DNA from: a virus
Reading direction: 5' to 3' (one strand)
Virus record (IMG/VR): IMGVR_UViG_3300036944_000021
Span: 1-37,186 of that record
DNA length: 37,186 nucleotides
This document shows, one piece after another, positions 20,634 through 29,156 of the stretch (position 1 is the first letter of the stretch; each line of letters starts with the position of its first letter). Under the pieces are notes generated by a model. That model was not told where the DNA came from. It saw only the letters and a program-made list of their open reading frames with translations, and searched no databases. The position numbers and the translations under genes are program-made.

Positions 20634-23600
20634 ATGCCGTCTATTGCAGACCTGCGATCAGCCCTCGGGGCGTTTGCCAACGACAAAAGCGACGAGCAGC
20701 TTCTGCAATTAGCGTCAAATGCGGCGGGGGTTTCTCCAAGTCGTATTGCTTCTGAGTATGGCTACAAGCCAACAGAATCCGGCGTTGCTGGACTTCGCGC
20801 TGGTGCTGCCATTGACCGCTATCAAGCCGGTCTGTATGGGCTGGGTGAAGCTGTTACCGGAGCTGACTTTTTTCGCCGTGGCCGGGAGTCCAATGAGTTT
20901 GAAGCTAACGTAGCATCTGGTCGTGCCAGCGCACAAGGCGCAATTGAAAGCTTTGAAGACGTACAAGGTATTTCGGACCTGCCAAGCTACGTTGGTGGTT
21001 TGGCTATTGGCTCTGCCCCTTACATGGCCGAAGCCCTTGGCGGCGGTTTGGTTGCTCGTGGGTTGATGTCTGGTACTCGCGCTGCTCTGGGCACCGCTCG
21101 CGCTGCTGGTGATGTTGGTGCTGCTGCTCAAGCTGCTCGTACTCTTCGTGCCGGTCAGACTGCTGGTGGCGTAGCTGCCGCGTACCCTTCCGCTGTTGGT
21201 GGTATTTTGCAGGACCAGCGTGAGCAAGCTAGTGAAACAGACCTTGCTACTGCCGCAGCCTTGGGCGTGCCATTTGCTGCGCTTAACGCGCTTGGTATTG
21301 AAGGTGCTCTGGCTCGCCAGCAATTGATGCGATCTGGTATCAGCGCACTGGATAACTTGCAAGGTGTACGTGGAGGCTTAGCCCGTGCCGGAGTTTCCGG
21401 CGTTCGCACTGGTTTGGTAGAGGGCGGCACCGAAACTCTGCAAGAGATGACCAGCCAGCTTGGTCGCATGGCAGTTGATCCAAATGAGGCTTTTCTGTCC
21501 GACGCTGCACTTGACCGCTACAAAGAGTCTGCCATTGGTGGTGCTTTGCTTGGTGGTACGTTTGGCGGTGTTACAGGTTTTGGTCGCAGCGAAGGCTACC
21601 GTGCGCCCATGCAAGAGCGCGACCTTACTCAACCAGATACAAGCACCGAGCAGAAACCTATTCTTGGTTTGCAGTACAACCCGCTTGCTGGCACGCCGAT
21701 TATTTTCCCCGACGGCACTGTTGCTTTGGGCAGCGAACAAGAGATGCTGGCTCGCACTGGCATTAAACTTCCTGCTGCTCCTGCTACTACTGCTGAAACA
21801 GACCTGACTGCGCCAGCAGGTACAACCGCCACGACTACACCTGCTGGTGAAACCAAGCCAACTGTGCCATCTATCTTCAGCGAAACAGATACTGCGCTGA
21901 ATAAACTTGGTGTCAAACCTACAAAGAATTCTCGCGGCATCTACGACTACTTGGTGGCCGAGGGCATCGACCCTGCTTCACCAGAAGCTGAGCCAGTCAT
22001 GAACGCTTTGGCCGCCAGCAAAGTTGGCGAGGCCCGTAAGGCAGTTGGTGAAATCATCCGAGCAAGGAGTACCCGTGGCACAGGAGTTTCTACTGTACAG
22101 CAGCCTGCAGGAGGCTTGGGAGTCGGGAGCCCTGTCGTTCAAGGAAGCGTGGGAAATGCAGGACCAGCTGCTCCTGTCGCGGGAGCAGTGGTCGGAGGTA
22201 CCCCAGTCGCTGGAGGAGCACTTCAACAAACTGGCATTCTTCCAAGCCCCGCCGGGCAACAACCTACCACTGTAACTACTGGAGCACCAAGTGGCCCTCA
22301 AGCCTCTCAAACCATCGAAGCAGCGCCGCAAGGACAAACCACAACCGCCGTTCCAGCTGCCGCCCCAGCAGTAAGCCAGCCCCTTGCACCGGGTCAGTTC
22401 CGTCGCGCCCCTCGCCCAATGACTGTATTGGAAGCCGCAAATGCAGCTAAAGCCAAGCGAGAAGAAACGCAAGGATCGCAAGCACCTGCTGCCGAAGTAC
22501 CAGTCGTAGACGAACGTCAAGCCATCCTACAAAAAATCTTTGGTACGCGTAACGGCGACATTATTTTTGACGTGATTGGCATGGGCATGTCTGAGCAGGA
22601 AGCTGCTACCAAGTACGATCTTAGCCGTCAGGCCATTCAGAAGATTGCTGGTGCTACTGGTCAGAAAACTTGGCCAGAGCGCATTGCAAGAGCTAAAACA
22701 GAGTTTGGCCTTACCGACGCTCAGATTGCTGATGCGTTCAACACAGTTGCGCCAGATAGCACAGAGGGTCAGATAGCCAGCGAAGTCTTTACCCAGAGTC
22801 AAGACCGCATGGACGAGAACGAAGCTATTGAAGCCGGTTTGGGTAACATCGTCAAGACAGCTGGCGCTAGTACGGCTGCTGTTGAAGGCTTCACCGATCT
22901 CCAAAAAGAAATTGATGCCACTCTGGAAGCGTTAGCCGTAGAAACAGATGAAGCCGTCTTGGCAGAACTGAATGCTACGCTGACAGCGCAGATTGAAAAG
23001 GTCAAGGCTGTTGAAAAGCAAGCTAAGGCAGAAGTCCGAGCCCTTGCTGGCCGCAAGTCTGAAAAAGAAACTGCGGATGAAACCGCTGCCAAGGCTGAAC
23101 AACCCAAGGAACTAGGAGCAGAAGATGCCGTTCAAGTCGAAAGCCCAGCAGGGGTATCTGTTCAGCCAGAAGCCGAAGCTGGCCAAGGAGTGGGCAAGCA
23201 AGTACGGCGTGCCAAAAAGCCTGCCACAGAAGGTAAAGCCGCAGCCCCAGCGGTCCCAGCCAAAATCCTCACCGAAGCCGAGCAAGCAGCCCAAGCGTGG
23301 GATGTAGTCGCCGCTGAGTATCCTACAGCCCCCAAGTTCGCTGACCTGACCAAGGTCCAGCAGCAAAACTTCATTGAGTTCGGCTCTGATAACTGGGGTA
23401 AAGAAGACGTTGAGCTTGAGTTGACCAAGTTGGCCAAGGGCGGCATGAAGTTTGGCAAGGAGGGCGACATCAAGCCCGCAATAGCCAAGAACCCCTACAC
23501 TGCCAAAGAACTGCTGGCCGAGCTCAAGGACTTTATCCGTGCGGATATCCCCGGTCGTAAGTTGCTAGTGGTTGACTCCATTGAAGACCTGCTGCGTTCA

Positions 23601-26600
23601 CCTGACAAGATGGTCCGCGCTGTTGGTGCGAGTATTGCCCTTGAAGGTGCTTATGGCGTGGCCGTAAATGGCCGTGCGTACCTGATTGCTAACCGCATCC
23701 AAAAGGGCGCTGGCCGTGCTAAGTTCATGCACGAAGTCGGAGCACACTTGGGTTTGGAGAAGCTGCTGCCTAAAGCTCAATACGACAAGCTGACTCAGCA
23801 AATCCTTACTTGGGCCAGAAAAGACGACGGTTCCATCGAGTCCGAGTTGGCGCTGAACGCTGTTGAGCGCGTGCAAAGCGCAGGTACAAAACAAGAAGAC
23901 CGCCGTTCCGAAATGCTGGCTTACTTCATTGAAGAAGCCATGGAAGCTGGCATTGACCCAACTGCAGGCTCAAAGAATTCTGCAGCGCTTACATCTTGGT
24001 TCCGTACATTGTGGGCGGCGTTCAAGACTGCTGTGCGTAGACTGGGCATGAAGCCTGAGTCCATGAACGCGCAAGACGTGGTCAATTTGGCCTTTGGTGC
24101 TGCTCGTCTGGAGATTAACGGTACATGGCACGGCACTGCTGCTGATTTCCGCAAATTCAGTAACGAGTTCATGGGCACTGGCGAAGGCGCACAGGCTTAT
24201 GGTTGGGGTACATACTTAGCCCAACGCACTGGTATTGCCAAGGGTTACTGGTCTGCTGATGTTGATAGGAAGACTGCCAACCCAACGGCTACGTACAACG
24301 GTCGTCCGCTTAAAGACATCGTTAGCGAGGTCGGAGTTAAAGAGCAGTTTGATCTTGATCTAAACGAAGAAGAGCGGGCGCTCAGTCTTATTCTCCCGCG
24401 CCTTGAGGCGCAGTTAGATAATGGTAACAATGATGCGCTGCGTGATACTCTTAGGTCAATTACAAAAGATGCGTCTGGACCGCTGACTGGAAGACAGTAC
24501 AAACAAGCGTCTGAATGGCTGGATAAAAACTATTCTAGGTTTAAGGTAGCACCGGGTCGTAGCCCCGAAGGCACTTTGATGCGCGTTGACACAGCCGTCA
24601 CACCAGAAGAGACTTTGGACTGGGATCGACCCCTGAGTGAGCAGCCTGCCATCTTGGAAAAGCTGGGCATGCTCATGCCGCAAGGCCTGCAAGAAGCTCT
24701 GGCCGATCAGTACCAACAAAACGTGGAGGACATTGGCGAGCTGACGGGTGAAGACCTGTATCGCGGCCTGCGTTTTCTGGAAAAGAATGAAGGGGCCGTG
24801 TCTGAGTTCTGGGGTATTGACGACTACGTCGGTCAGCCGGGTAAGAAGGTTGCTTCTTTGTTCCTTGACTCCATGGGTATCAAAGGCATTCAGTTTTTGG
24901 ATGCAAAGAGTCGTGGCGGTAAGCGTATAGTTAGTTACGACGGTACAAGCTACAACTGGGATAAACTTGCAGAGTTGGCAAGACAAGCCAAAGGCGGTAC
25001 CGAAAGCATGAAATTCAGTCTGCTGCGCGACATTGCGTATGACGGACTGCCACAGGTGAAGAGCGAGCTGCAACAGCGCGTAGATGAGTTTGTAGATCGG
25101 ATGTTTACCGTTGACAAAGACTCGGCTGCAAGATATGGGGTCAAGTTCGATTCAGAAGCTGCGCTCAAGGACGCCAAGCAAAGAGGTGCTGAGACACCAT
25201 GGGGCGAAAAGCTGGCATGGCTTGAAGCTAACGAAGCAAACATCTCCATAGGCAAACCTGCCAAAACTCGCAACTTGGTTATCTTTGATGATAAGAACAT
25301 TTTCCGAGTTGGCTCTGAGGTTGCTGCTGATCGTCAGCGCATGAAGTTTGGCAAGAACATGTCATCACAAGGCCTGATCGACCGCAACATCGCCAAGCTA
25401 CCGAAGATGTCTCAGCAGCCGGTGAAGAACCTGACTGCTGCCATTGGTGACTTGGGCGGCAAGTACCTTGACTACGCCATCTTTACGAACGATCTGGTCA
25501 AACGTGCTCAGGCTTTGGGTTTGGGCGCTGCCAAAACATTTGCTGACCGCCTTGCTGCACGCAACGCCAAGGTGAGCGAAGAGGAACGCAAGATCGAAAA
25601 GATTGCCGACCGCTACGCGCTGATCGAAGATGCCAACAAAGGTTCTGGCCCCGGCTCTGTCAATGAGTTTCTGTTTGAGTCCACTCGCACTGGTAAGTGG
25701 GGCTATGACACAGCCAAGTTCAAAGCTGACCCAGCGATGAAGGCTAAGTTTGATGCCTTGGGCCCCAAGGCTCAGCAGTTCGTCAAGGATGTGTTTGCCC
25801 ATGGTGATGCCACGCTGTCAAACAAGAAGAAGATTGTTTTGGAAGCAGCCAACTCTGAGTACGACGCCATGATTAAGGCAGCTCAGGACGCGGGCGACAC
25901 ACAGACGGAAGCCAAGCTCAAGGCTGAGAAAGCCGCTACGCTCAAGCGTTTCCAGACGCTGTTCCGTTTGCGCGAAGGTATCCCATACGCCCCCATCAAA
26001 CGCACTGGTGCTTATGTGGTGATCGGCGAGTCCGCTGCGTACAAAGCTGCTAAAGCTAAAAAAGACACAGCGACCATTAAGAAGCTGGAGTCAGACCCAG
26101 ACCACTACCATGTGTCGTTTGTCGATACTAAGTGGCAGGCTCGTACCCTCAGCGATCAACTGACCGAGCAGGGTGTGTTCGATAGCCCGCAGATTGTTAA
26201 GCGCTCTGAGTCATTTGACGAAGCCTTCAGTGGTGAAGCCATGCTGCCAGCCCTGACAAAGATGCGTGCAGCTGTTGATCGCCGTGCGCAGGACGCCAAC
26301 GGCAAGAAAGACCCGACTGCTGGCAAGTTGCTCAACATCATCAACCAGTTGTACTTGGAGGCCTTGGCTGAGGGTAGTGCCCGCAAGTCTGAGATGCGTC
26401 GTCGTGGTGTGGCCGGTGAAGTGGACATGCTCCAGTCGTTCACACAGCAAGGCCGTGCCGATGCTAACTTCTTGGCCAGCGTTGAGTACGAGCCTAAGAT
26501 TCAGGATGCCCTGCAGCAGATGCGTAATCAGTCTCGCACTGGCGACCGCGAACGCAAATCAGAAATCTTTGACGAGCTGACCCAACGCTACGCTGACTCG

Positions 26601-28133
26601 CTTGAGCCTAAGAACAACCCGTTCATCAACGGCTTGACTAACATGGCGTCCAAGTTCTTCTTGGCTTCCAGCCCCGGTTACTACCTGCAGAACTTGACTC
26701 AGCCATTCATGATGTCCTTGCCTGCCATGGCGGGTCGTCACGATTACACCAAGGCTGCTGCTGAGCTGGCCAAGGCGTACACAGAGCTGGGTCCACTGTT
26801 CAAGGACGTGAAGCTGTTTGACCAACAGTTTGACTTCTCCAAAGTGCCTGCTGATGTGCGTGCAGCCATCAACGACTTGGTCAACCAAGGCAAGATTGAC
26901 ATTGGTCTAGCCACTGAGATCAACGAGTACAAGGTCGATGCTGATGGAAAACTCAGTCAGTTTGCGCAACGCCTGAACAAGGGTATGCGTCTGGCTGTCC
27001 AGAAGGTGGAAGCTACCAACCGCTTGTCTACAGCCATTGCTGCATACCGCTTGGAGTACGCCAAGACCAAGGACGCTGCCAAGGCAACCCAGTACGCCGC
27101 TGACATCCTTACTGAAACTCATGGTGACTACACAGCGTTCAACGCTCCTCGTGCATTCAACAGCCAGTGGGGTAAAGTGGCTTTGCAGTTCCGCAAGTTC
27201 CAGTTGATTCAGATTGCGTTTTACGCCAAGTTGATTCGTGATGCGTTTACCAAGCCAGACGAACGTGCTGCTGCCATGAAGACTCTGGCGTACTCACTTG
27301 GCCACACTGCCGTGTTTGCTGGCATGATGGGCTTGCCCGGCTACGCTGCCATTGCCGCAATCTTGGGCTTCTTCGGTGACGAAGACGAGCCATACGACCT
27401 GACCGCTGAGATGCGCAAGGCGATTGGCCCTGAGTGGGCTGACATGATTATGCGCGGCGCTCCTACCTTAGCTGGCATGGACTTGTCTGGCAAGATCGGT
27501 GCTGGCAACATGCTGTCCATCATGCCATTTAGTGACGCTGACTTGAGCACCAACGCAGGCCGTGCAGAAGCATTTGGTACATTGATGGGCGGTGCTGCTC
27601 TGGGTATGGCATCTCGTGTGGTTGACGGCTTAGGCTTGATTGCCAACGGTGACTACTACAAGGGTGTTGAGCGTGTCATGCCAAAGGGTGTGTCTGACGC
27701 ACTCAAGGCTGGCCGTCAAGCTGCCGAAGGTATGACTCGCCGCAACGGTGATGTGGTCTTGCCTGACAGCGAAATTAGTGCAATCGACACAGTGATGACT
27801 GGATTGGGTGTGCCTGCTGTAAAACAAGCTGTGACCTACGAGCGCCAGAACCGCATGCGTGACATCACTGAGAACTTCCAAGACCGCACCACTAAAATTA
27901 AGAACGACTACACCAAAGCTGTTCGGGAGCGGGATACCGAGGCTATGGCCGAAGCTCGTGCAGCATGGACAAAGTTGCAGCAAACTCGCCAACGTAACGG
28001 CTTGACACCGCAGCCAGTATCCAACCTGCTGAAAGCGCCGCAGGAACAGAGGGCTCGTGAGCAGCGTACCGTGGGTGGTGTACAGTACCGTGAAGGCCAG
28101 CGTAAACTGGCAGAATCCGTAGCTGAAAATTAA
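20634..28133 (+). CDS. Giant multidomain ejection protein (polyvalent), 2499 aa
   Basis: Residues 1-330 are Ala/Gly-rich helices of the type seen in DNA-ejection proteins (DLPSYVGGLAIGSAPYMAEA). A Thr/Pro/Ala linker (about 380-620) contains nested gene 1. A helix-turn-helix-like motif follows (MSEQEAATKYDLSRQAIQKI, 652-671), then a coiled coil and a second linker (about 825-895) with nested gene 2. HEVGAH at 1033-1038 resembles a zincin site. An ADP-ribosyltransferase-like region of the polyvalent-protein type begins WHGT (1165-1168) and GTGEGAQAYGWGTYLA (1181-1196), with GIKGIQFLDAKSRGG further on. Long helical domains fill about 1570-2200, then a hydrophobic segment (about 2218-2246) and a basic tail. 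It is probably packaged in the capsid and injected, combining channel and effector functions (inference). Confidence 0.75.
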   Translation: MPSIADLRSALGAFANDKSDEQLLQLASNAAGVSPSRIASEYGYKPTESGVAGLRAGAAIDRYQAGLYGLGEAVTGADFFRRGRESNEFEANVASGRASAQGAIESFEDVQGISDLPSYVGGLAIGSAPYMAEALGGGLVARGLMSGTRAALGTARAAGDVGAAAQAARTLRAGQTAGGVAAAYPSAVGGILQDQREQASETDLATAAALGVPFAALNALGIEGALARQQLMRSGISALDNLQGVRGGLARAGVSGVRTGLVEGGTETLQEMTSQLGRMAVDPNEAFLSDAALDRYKESAIGGALLGGTFGGVTGFGRSEGYRAPMQERDLTQPDTSTEQKPILGLQYNPLAGTPIIFPDGTVALGSEQEMLARTGIKLPAAPATTAETDLTAPAGTTATTTPAGETKPTVPSIFSETDTALNKLGVKPTKNSRGIYDYLVAEGIDPASPEAEPVMNALAASKVGEARKAVGEIIRARSTRGTGVSTVQQPAGGLGVGSPVVQGSVGNAGPAAPVAGAVVGGTPVAGGALQQTGILPSPAGQQPTTVTTGAPSGPQASQTIEAAPQGQTTTAVPAAAPAVSQPLAPGQFRRAPRPMTVLEAANAAKAKREETQGSQAPAAEVPVVDERQAILQKIFGTRNGDIIFDVIGMGMSEQEAATKYDLSRQAIQKIAGATGQKTWPERIARAKTEFGLTDAQIADAFNTVAPDSTEGQIASEVFTQSQDRMDENEAIEAGLGNIVKTAGASTAAVEGFTDLQKEIDATLEALAVETDEAVLAELNATLTAQIEKVKAVEKQAKAEVRALAGRKSEKETADETAAKAEQPKELGAEDAVQVESPAGVSVQPEAEAGQGVGKQVRRAKKPATEGKAAAPAVPAKILTEAEQAAQAWDVVAAEYPTAPKFADLTKVQQQNFIEFGSDNWGKEDVELELTKLAKGGMKFGKEGDIKPAIAKNPYTAKELLAELKDFIRADIPGRKLLVVDSIEDLLRSPDKMVRAVGASIALEGAYGVAVNGRAYLIANRIQKGAGRAKFMHEVGAHLGLEKLLPKAQYDKLTQQILTWARKDDGSIESELALNAVERVQSAGTKQEDRRSEMLAYFIEEAMEAGIDPTAGSKNSAALTSWFRTLWAAFKTAVRRLGMKPESMNAQDVVNLAFGAARLEINGTWHGTAADFRKFSNEFMGTGEGAQAYGWGTYLAQRTGIAKGYWSADVDRKTANPTATYNGRPLKDIVSEVGVKEQFDLDLNEEERALSLILPRLEAQLDNGNNDALRDTLRSITKDASGPLTGRQYKQASEWLDKNYSRFKVAPGRSPEGTLMRVDTAVTPEETLDWDRPLSEQPAILEKLGMLMPQGLQEALADQYQQNVEDIGELTGEDLYRGLRFLEKNEGAVSEFWGIDDYVGQPGKKVASLFLDSMGIKGIQFLDAKSRGGKRIVSYDGTSYNWDKLAELARQAKGGTESMKFSLLRDIAYDGLPQVKSELQQRVDEFVDRMFTVDKDSAARYGVKFDSEAALKDAKQRGAETPWGEKLAWLEANEANISIGKPAKTRNLVIFDDKNIFRVGSEVAADRQRMKFGKNMSSQGLIDRNIAKLPKMSQQPVKNLTAAIGDLGGKYLDYAIFTNDLVKRAQALGLGAAKTFADRLAARNAKVSEEERKIEKIADRYALIEDANKGSGPGSVNEFLFESTRTGKWGYDTAKFKADPAMKAKFDALGPKAQQFVKDVFAHGDATLSNKKKIVLEAANSEYDAMIKAAQDAGDTQTEAKLKAEKAATLKRFQTLFRLREGIPYAPIKRTGAYVVIGESAAYKAAKAKKDTATIKKLESDPDHYHVSFVDTKWQARTLSDQLTEQGVFDSPQIVKRSESFDEAFSGEAMLPALTKMRAAVDRRAQDANGKKDPTAGKLLNIINQLYLEALAEGSARKSEMRRRGVAGEVDMLQSFTQQGRADANFLASVEYEPKIQDALQQMRNQSRTGDRERKSEIFDELTQRYADSLEPKNNPFINGLTNMASKFFLASSPGYYLQNLTQPFMMSLPAMAGRHDYTKAAAELAKAYTELGPLFKDVKLFDQQFDFSKVPADVRAAINDLVNQGKIDIGLATEINEYKVDADGKLSQFAQRLNKGMRLAVQKVEATNRLSTAIAAYRLEYAKTKDAAKATQYAADILTETHGDYTAFNAPRAFNSQWGKVALQFRKFQLIQIAFYAKLIRDAFTKPDERAAAMKTLAYSLGHTAVFAGMMGLPGYAAIAAILGFFGDEDEPYDLTAEMRKAIGPEWADMIMRGAPTLAGMDLSGKIGAGNMLSIMPFSDADLSTNAGRAEAFGTLMGGAALGMASRVVDGLGLIANGDYYKGVERVMPKGVSDALKAGRQAAEGMTRRNGDVVLPDSEISAIDTVMTGLGVPAVKQAVTYERQNRMRDITENFQDRTTKIKNDYTKAVRERDTEAMAEARAAWTKLQQTRQRNGLTPQPVSNLLKAPQEQRAREQRTVGGVQYREGQRKLAESVAEN
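22075..22275 (+). CDS. Nested gene 1: 66-aa protein overprinted in giant gene
   Basis: This gene lies wholly inside the giant gene, in the +1 frame. GTG at 22075 has AAGGAG (22064-22069) 5 nt upstream. The product begins MAQEFLLYSSLQEAWESGAL and continues with SFKEAWEMQDQLLLSREQW and SLEEHFNKLAFFQAPP: balanced, amphipathic and aromatic-containing, as expected of a folded helical protein. In the giant frame the same DNA encodes only Gly/Ala/Val/Pro/Gln low complexity (residues about 481-547), as if that frame were the passenger. There is no database match from memory. It is a real gene in my judgement, on ribosome site plus composition; the function is unknown. Confidence 0.65.
   Translation: MAQEFLLYSSLQEAWESGALSFKEAWEMQDQLLLSREQWSEVPQSLEEHFNKLAFFQAPPGNNLPL
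23125..23307 (+). CDS. Nested gene 2: MPFKSKAQ-type small phage protein, 60 aa
   Basis: This gene lies inside the giant gene in the +1 frame. ATG at 23125 has AGGAG (23114-23118) 6 nt upstream. The product begins MPFKSKAQQGYLFSQKPKLA and continues KEWASKYGVPKSLPQKV before a Lys/Pro/Ser/Gln-rich tail ending KQPKRGM. The opening MPFKSKAQxxYLFxxxPxxAKxWAxxxG...LPxKV is one I recognise from small proteins encoded as separate genes in many phages; the function is not known. In the giant frame this DNA encodes an Ala/Glu/Lys/Pro linker (about 831-891). Recognition of the family plus a strong ribosome site makes this a confident overlapping gene. Confidence 0.75.
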   Translation: MPFKSKAQQGYLFSQKPKLAKEWASKYGVPKSLPQKVKPQPQRSQPKSSPKPSKQPKRGM

Positions 28134-28142
28134 GGAGTAACC

Positions 28143-28397
28143 ATGGCCAAGACACCTGCGTGGACACGCAAAGAAGGTAAAGCTGAAAAGGGCGGGCTTA
28201 ACGCCAAGGGGCGTGCCTCCTACAACAAGGCGAACCCCGGCAAGCCGGGGCTCAAGGCTCCGCAGCCAGAGGGCGGCCCACGGCGCGACTCGTTCTGTGC
28301 CCGTATGGAAGGCATGAAAAAGAAGCTGACCAGCGAGAAGACAGCTAACGACCCTAACAGCCGCATCAACAAATCGTTGCGTGCATGGAAGTGCTGA
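28143..28397 (+). CDS. Small basic conserved phage protein (DUF6321-like)
   Basis: This 84-residue protein follows an AAGGAG site 10 nt after the giant gene. It reads MAKTPAWTRKEGKAEKGGLN, AKGRASYNKANPGKPGLK, then RRDSFCARMEGMKKKL and TANDPNSRINKSLRAWKC. The motifs WxRKEGKxxxGGLNxKGRxSYN and SFCxRMxGMKxxL...NDPxSRINKSLRxWxC are strongly conserved in phage proteins I remember as DUF6321. It is lysine/arginine-rich with three Cys-free basic patches and two Cys. The biochemical role is unknown; nucleic-acid binding is plausible from charge only. Confidence 0.8.
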   Translation: MAKTPAWTRKEGKAEKGGLNAKGRASYNKANPGKPGLKAPQPEGGPRRDSFCARMEGMKKKLTSEKTANDPNSRINKSLRAWKC

Positions 28398-28398
28398 C

Positions 28399-28587
28399 AT
28401 GGCGACCAAGTCTAAATCCACAGTCAACGCTGCTGGCAACTACACCAAGCCTGAGCTGCGCAAGCGGATCGTGTCGCAGGTAAAAGCCGCAGCTGCGCAA
28501 GGCACCGGTGCTGGCCAATGGTCAGCTCGCAAAGCTCAGCTTGTGGCCAAGAAATACAAAGCTGCTGGTGGCGGCTATAAGGACTGA
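28399..28587 (+). CDS. Small basic conserved phage protein, 62 aa
   Basis: ATG at 28399 comes one base after the previous stop and is preferred to an upstream in-frame GTG inside that gene. The product reads MATKSKSTVNAAGNYTKPEL, RKRIVSQVKAAAAQGTGAGQ and WSARKAQLVAKKYKAAGGGYKD. The segment KPELRKRIVxxxKAxxxxGxxGQWSARKAQLxAKxYKxxGGGYK is a recurrent pattern in viral proteins I have seen, either free-standing or as the end of larger ones. No enzymatic motif is visible. It is strongly basic and probably binds nucleic acid (inference). Confidence 0.75.
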   Translation: MATKSKSTVNAAGNYTKPELRKRIVSQVKAAAAQGTGAGQWSARKAQLVAKKYKAAGGGYKD

Positions 28588-28590
28588 CAT

Positions 28591-28908
28591 ATGGCGGAAG
28601 AATTTAAAGAAAGCGCAAAGGGCGCGTTGATTGAAAAACTCACGTTTGCGGTATTGCCGCTTCTGTTTACCTGTGTTGTGTACCTCATGTCGGCGCTGTC
28701 CAATTTAAGCCACGAGGTGACGATTCTCAACAGCAAGATCAGTTTGGTCGTGACCAGCGACAACAAGCAGGCAACCAACACGGGGGCTGAACTGGCCCGT
28801 GAAAGGCTGCGCCAAGATTTGTCGCTTGAGATTCAGAAGAACCGAGACGACATTCAGTACAACCGCCAGAAGATTGCAGTCATTGAAACCAAGCTGGACA
28901 AAAGATGA
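28591..28908 (+). CDS. Membrane-anchored coiled-coil protein, 105 aa
   Basis: A short cytoplasmic-type N-terminus (MAEEFKESAKGALIEKL) precedes one hydrophobic helix (residues about 18-37, TFAVLPLLFTCVVYLMSALS). A long coiled coil follows (LSHEVTILNSKISLVV, then ARERLRQDLSLEIQKNRDD and IQYNRQKIAVIETKLDK). The topology resembles i-spanins and other phage membrane tethers, but the gene lies far from the lysis cassette, in the cluster of small basic proteins. The end overlaps the next start by 4 nt (ATGA). A role in membrane association is inferred. Confidence 0.65.
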   Translation: MAEEFKESAKGALIEKLTFAVLPLLFTCVVYLMSALSNLSHEVTILNSKISLVVTSDNKQATNTGAELARERLRQDLSLEIQKNRDDIQYNRQKIAVIETKLDKR

Positions 28909-29138
28909 AAGCCCCTCAGAAGTCCCTCAAAGAGTGGACCAACCAAAACTGGAAGACCAAAAGTGGAAAACGATCATCTGACACGGGCGAAAGGTATCTA
29001 CCTGAGTCTGCAATTAAAAGTCTTAGCCCTGCTGAATATGCTGCGACAACGCGTGCGAAACGCGCTGGCAAAGCTGCGGGGAAACAGTTTGTAGCGCAAC
29101 CCAAAAAGATCGCTGCGAAAACCGCGAAGTACCGTTAA
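28905..29138 (+). CDS. Small basic conserved phage protein, 77 aa
   Basis: The start overlaps the preceding stop (ATGA). The product contains LKEWTNQNWKTKSGKRSSDT, GERYLPESAIKSLSPAEYAA and TTRAKRAGKAAGKQFVAQPK, ending KIAAKTAKYR. The pattern KxWxxQxWxTKSGKxSxxTGERYLPxxAIxxLxPxEYAxTTxxKRxxxxxGKQ is one I recognise from proteins in diverse phages and large DNA viruses, possibly the DUF5872 family (uncertain name). It is highly basic, without Cys or membrane segments. The function is unknown. Confidence 0.75.
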   Translation: MKAPQKSLKEWTNQNWKTKSGKRSSDTGERYLPESAIKSLSPAEYAATTRAKRAGKAAGKQFVAQPKKIAAKTAKYR

Positions 29139-29156
29139 TTTCAACTGGAGAATCTC

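Noticed and set aside
21460-21807. 115-codon +1-frame ORF inside the giant gene
   Set aside because: Same frame as the two nested genes, but no ribosome site, and the product is a Leu/Ala/Val-rich string opposite a normally folded part of the giant protein.
28381-28398. GTG start for the 62-aa basic protein
   Set aside because: It lies inside the preceding gene; ATG 28399, one base after that gene's stop, gives the expected N-terminus.
27630-28439. 269-codon minus-strand ORF opposite the end of the giant gene
   Set aside because: It runs antisense across the giant gene and the two small genes after it, all with convincing starts; composition is Cys/Leu/His-heavy as in shadows.
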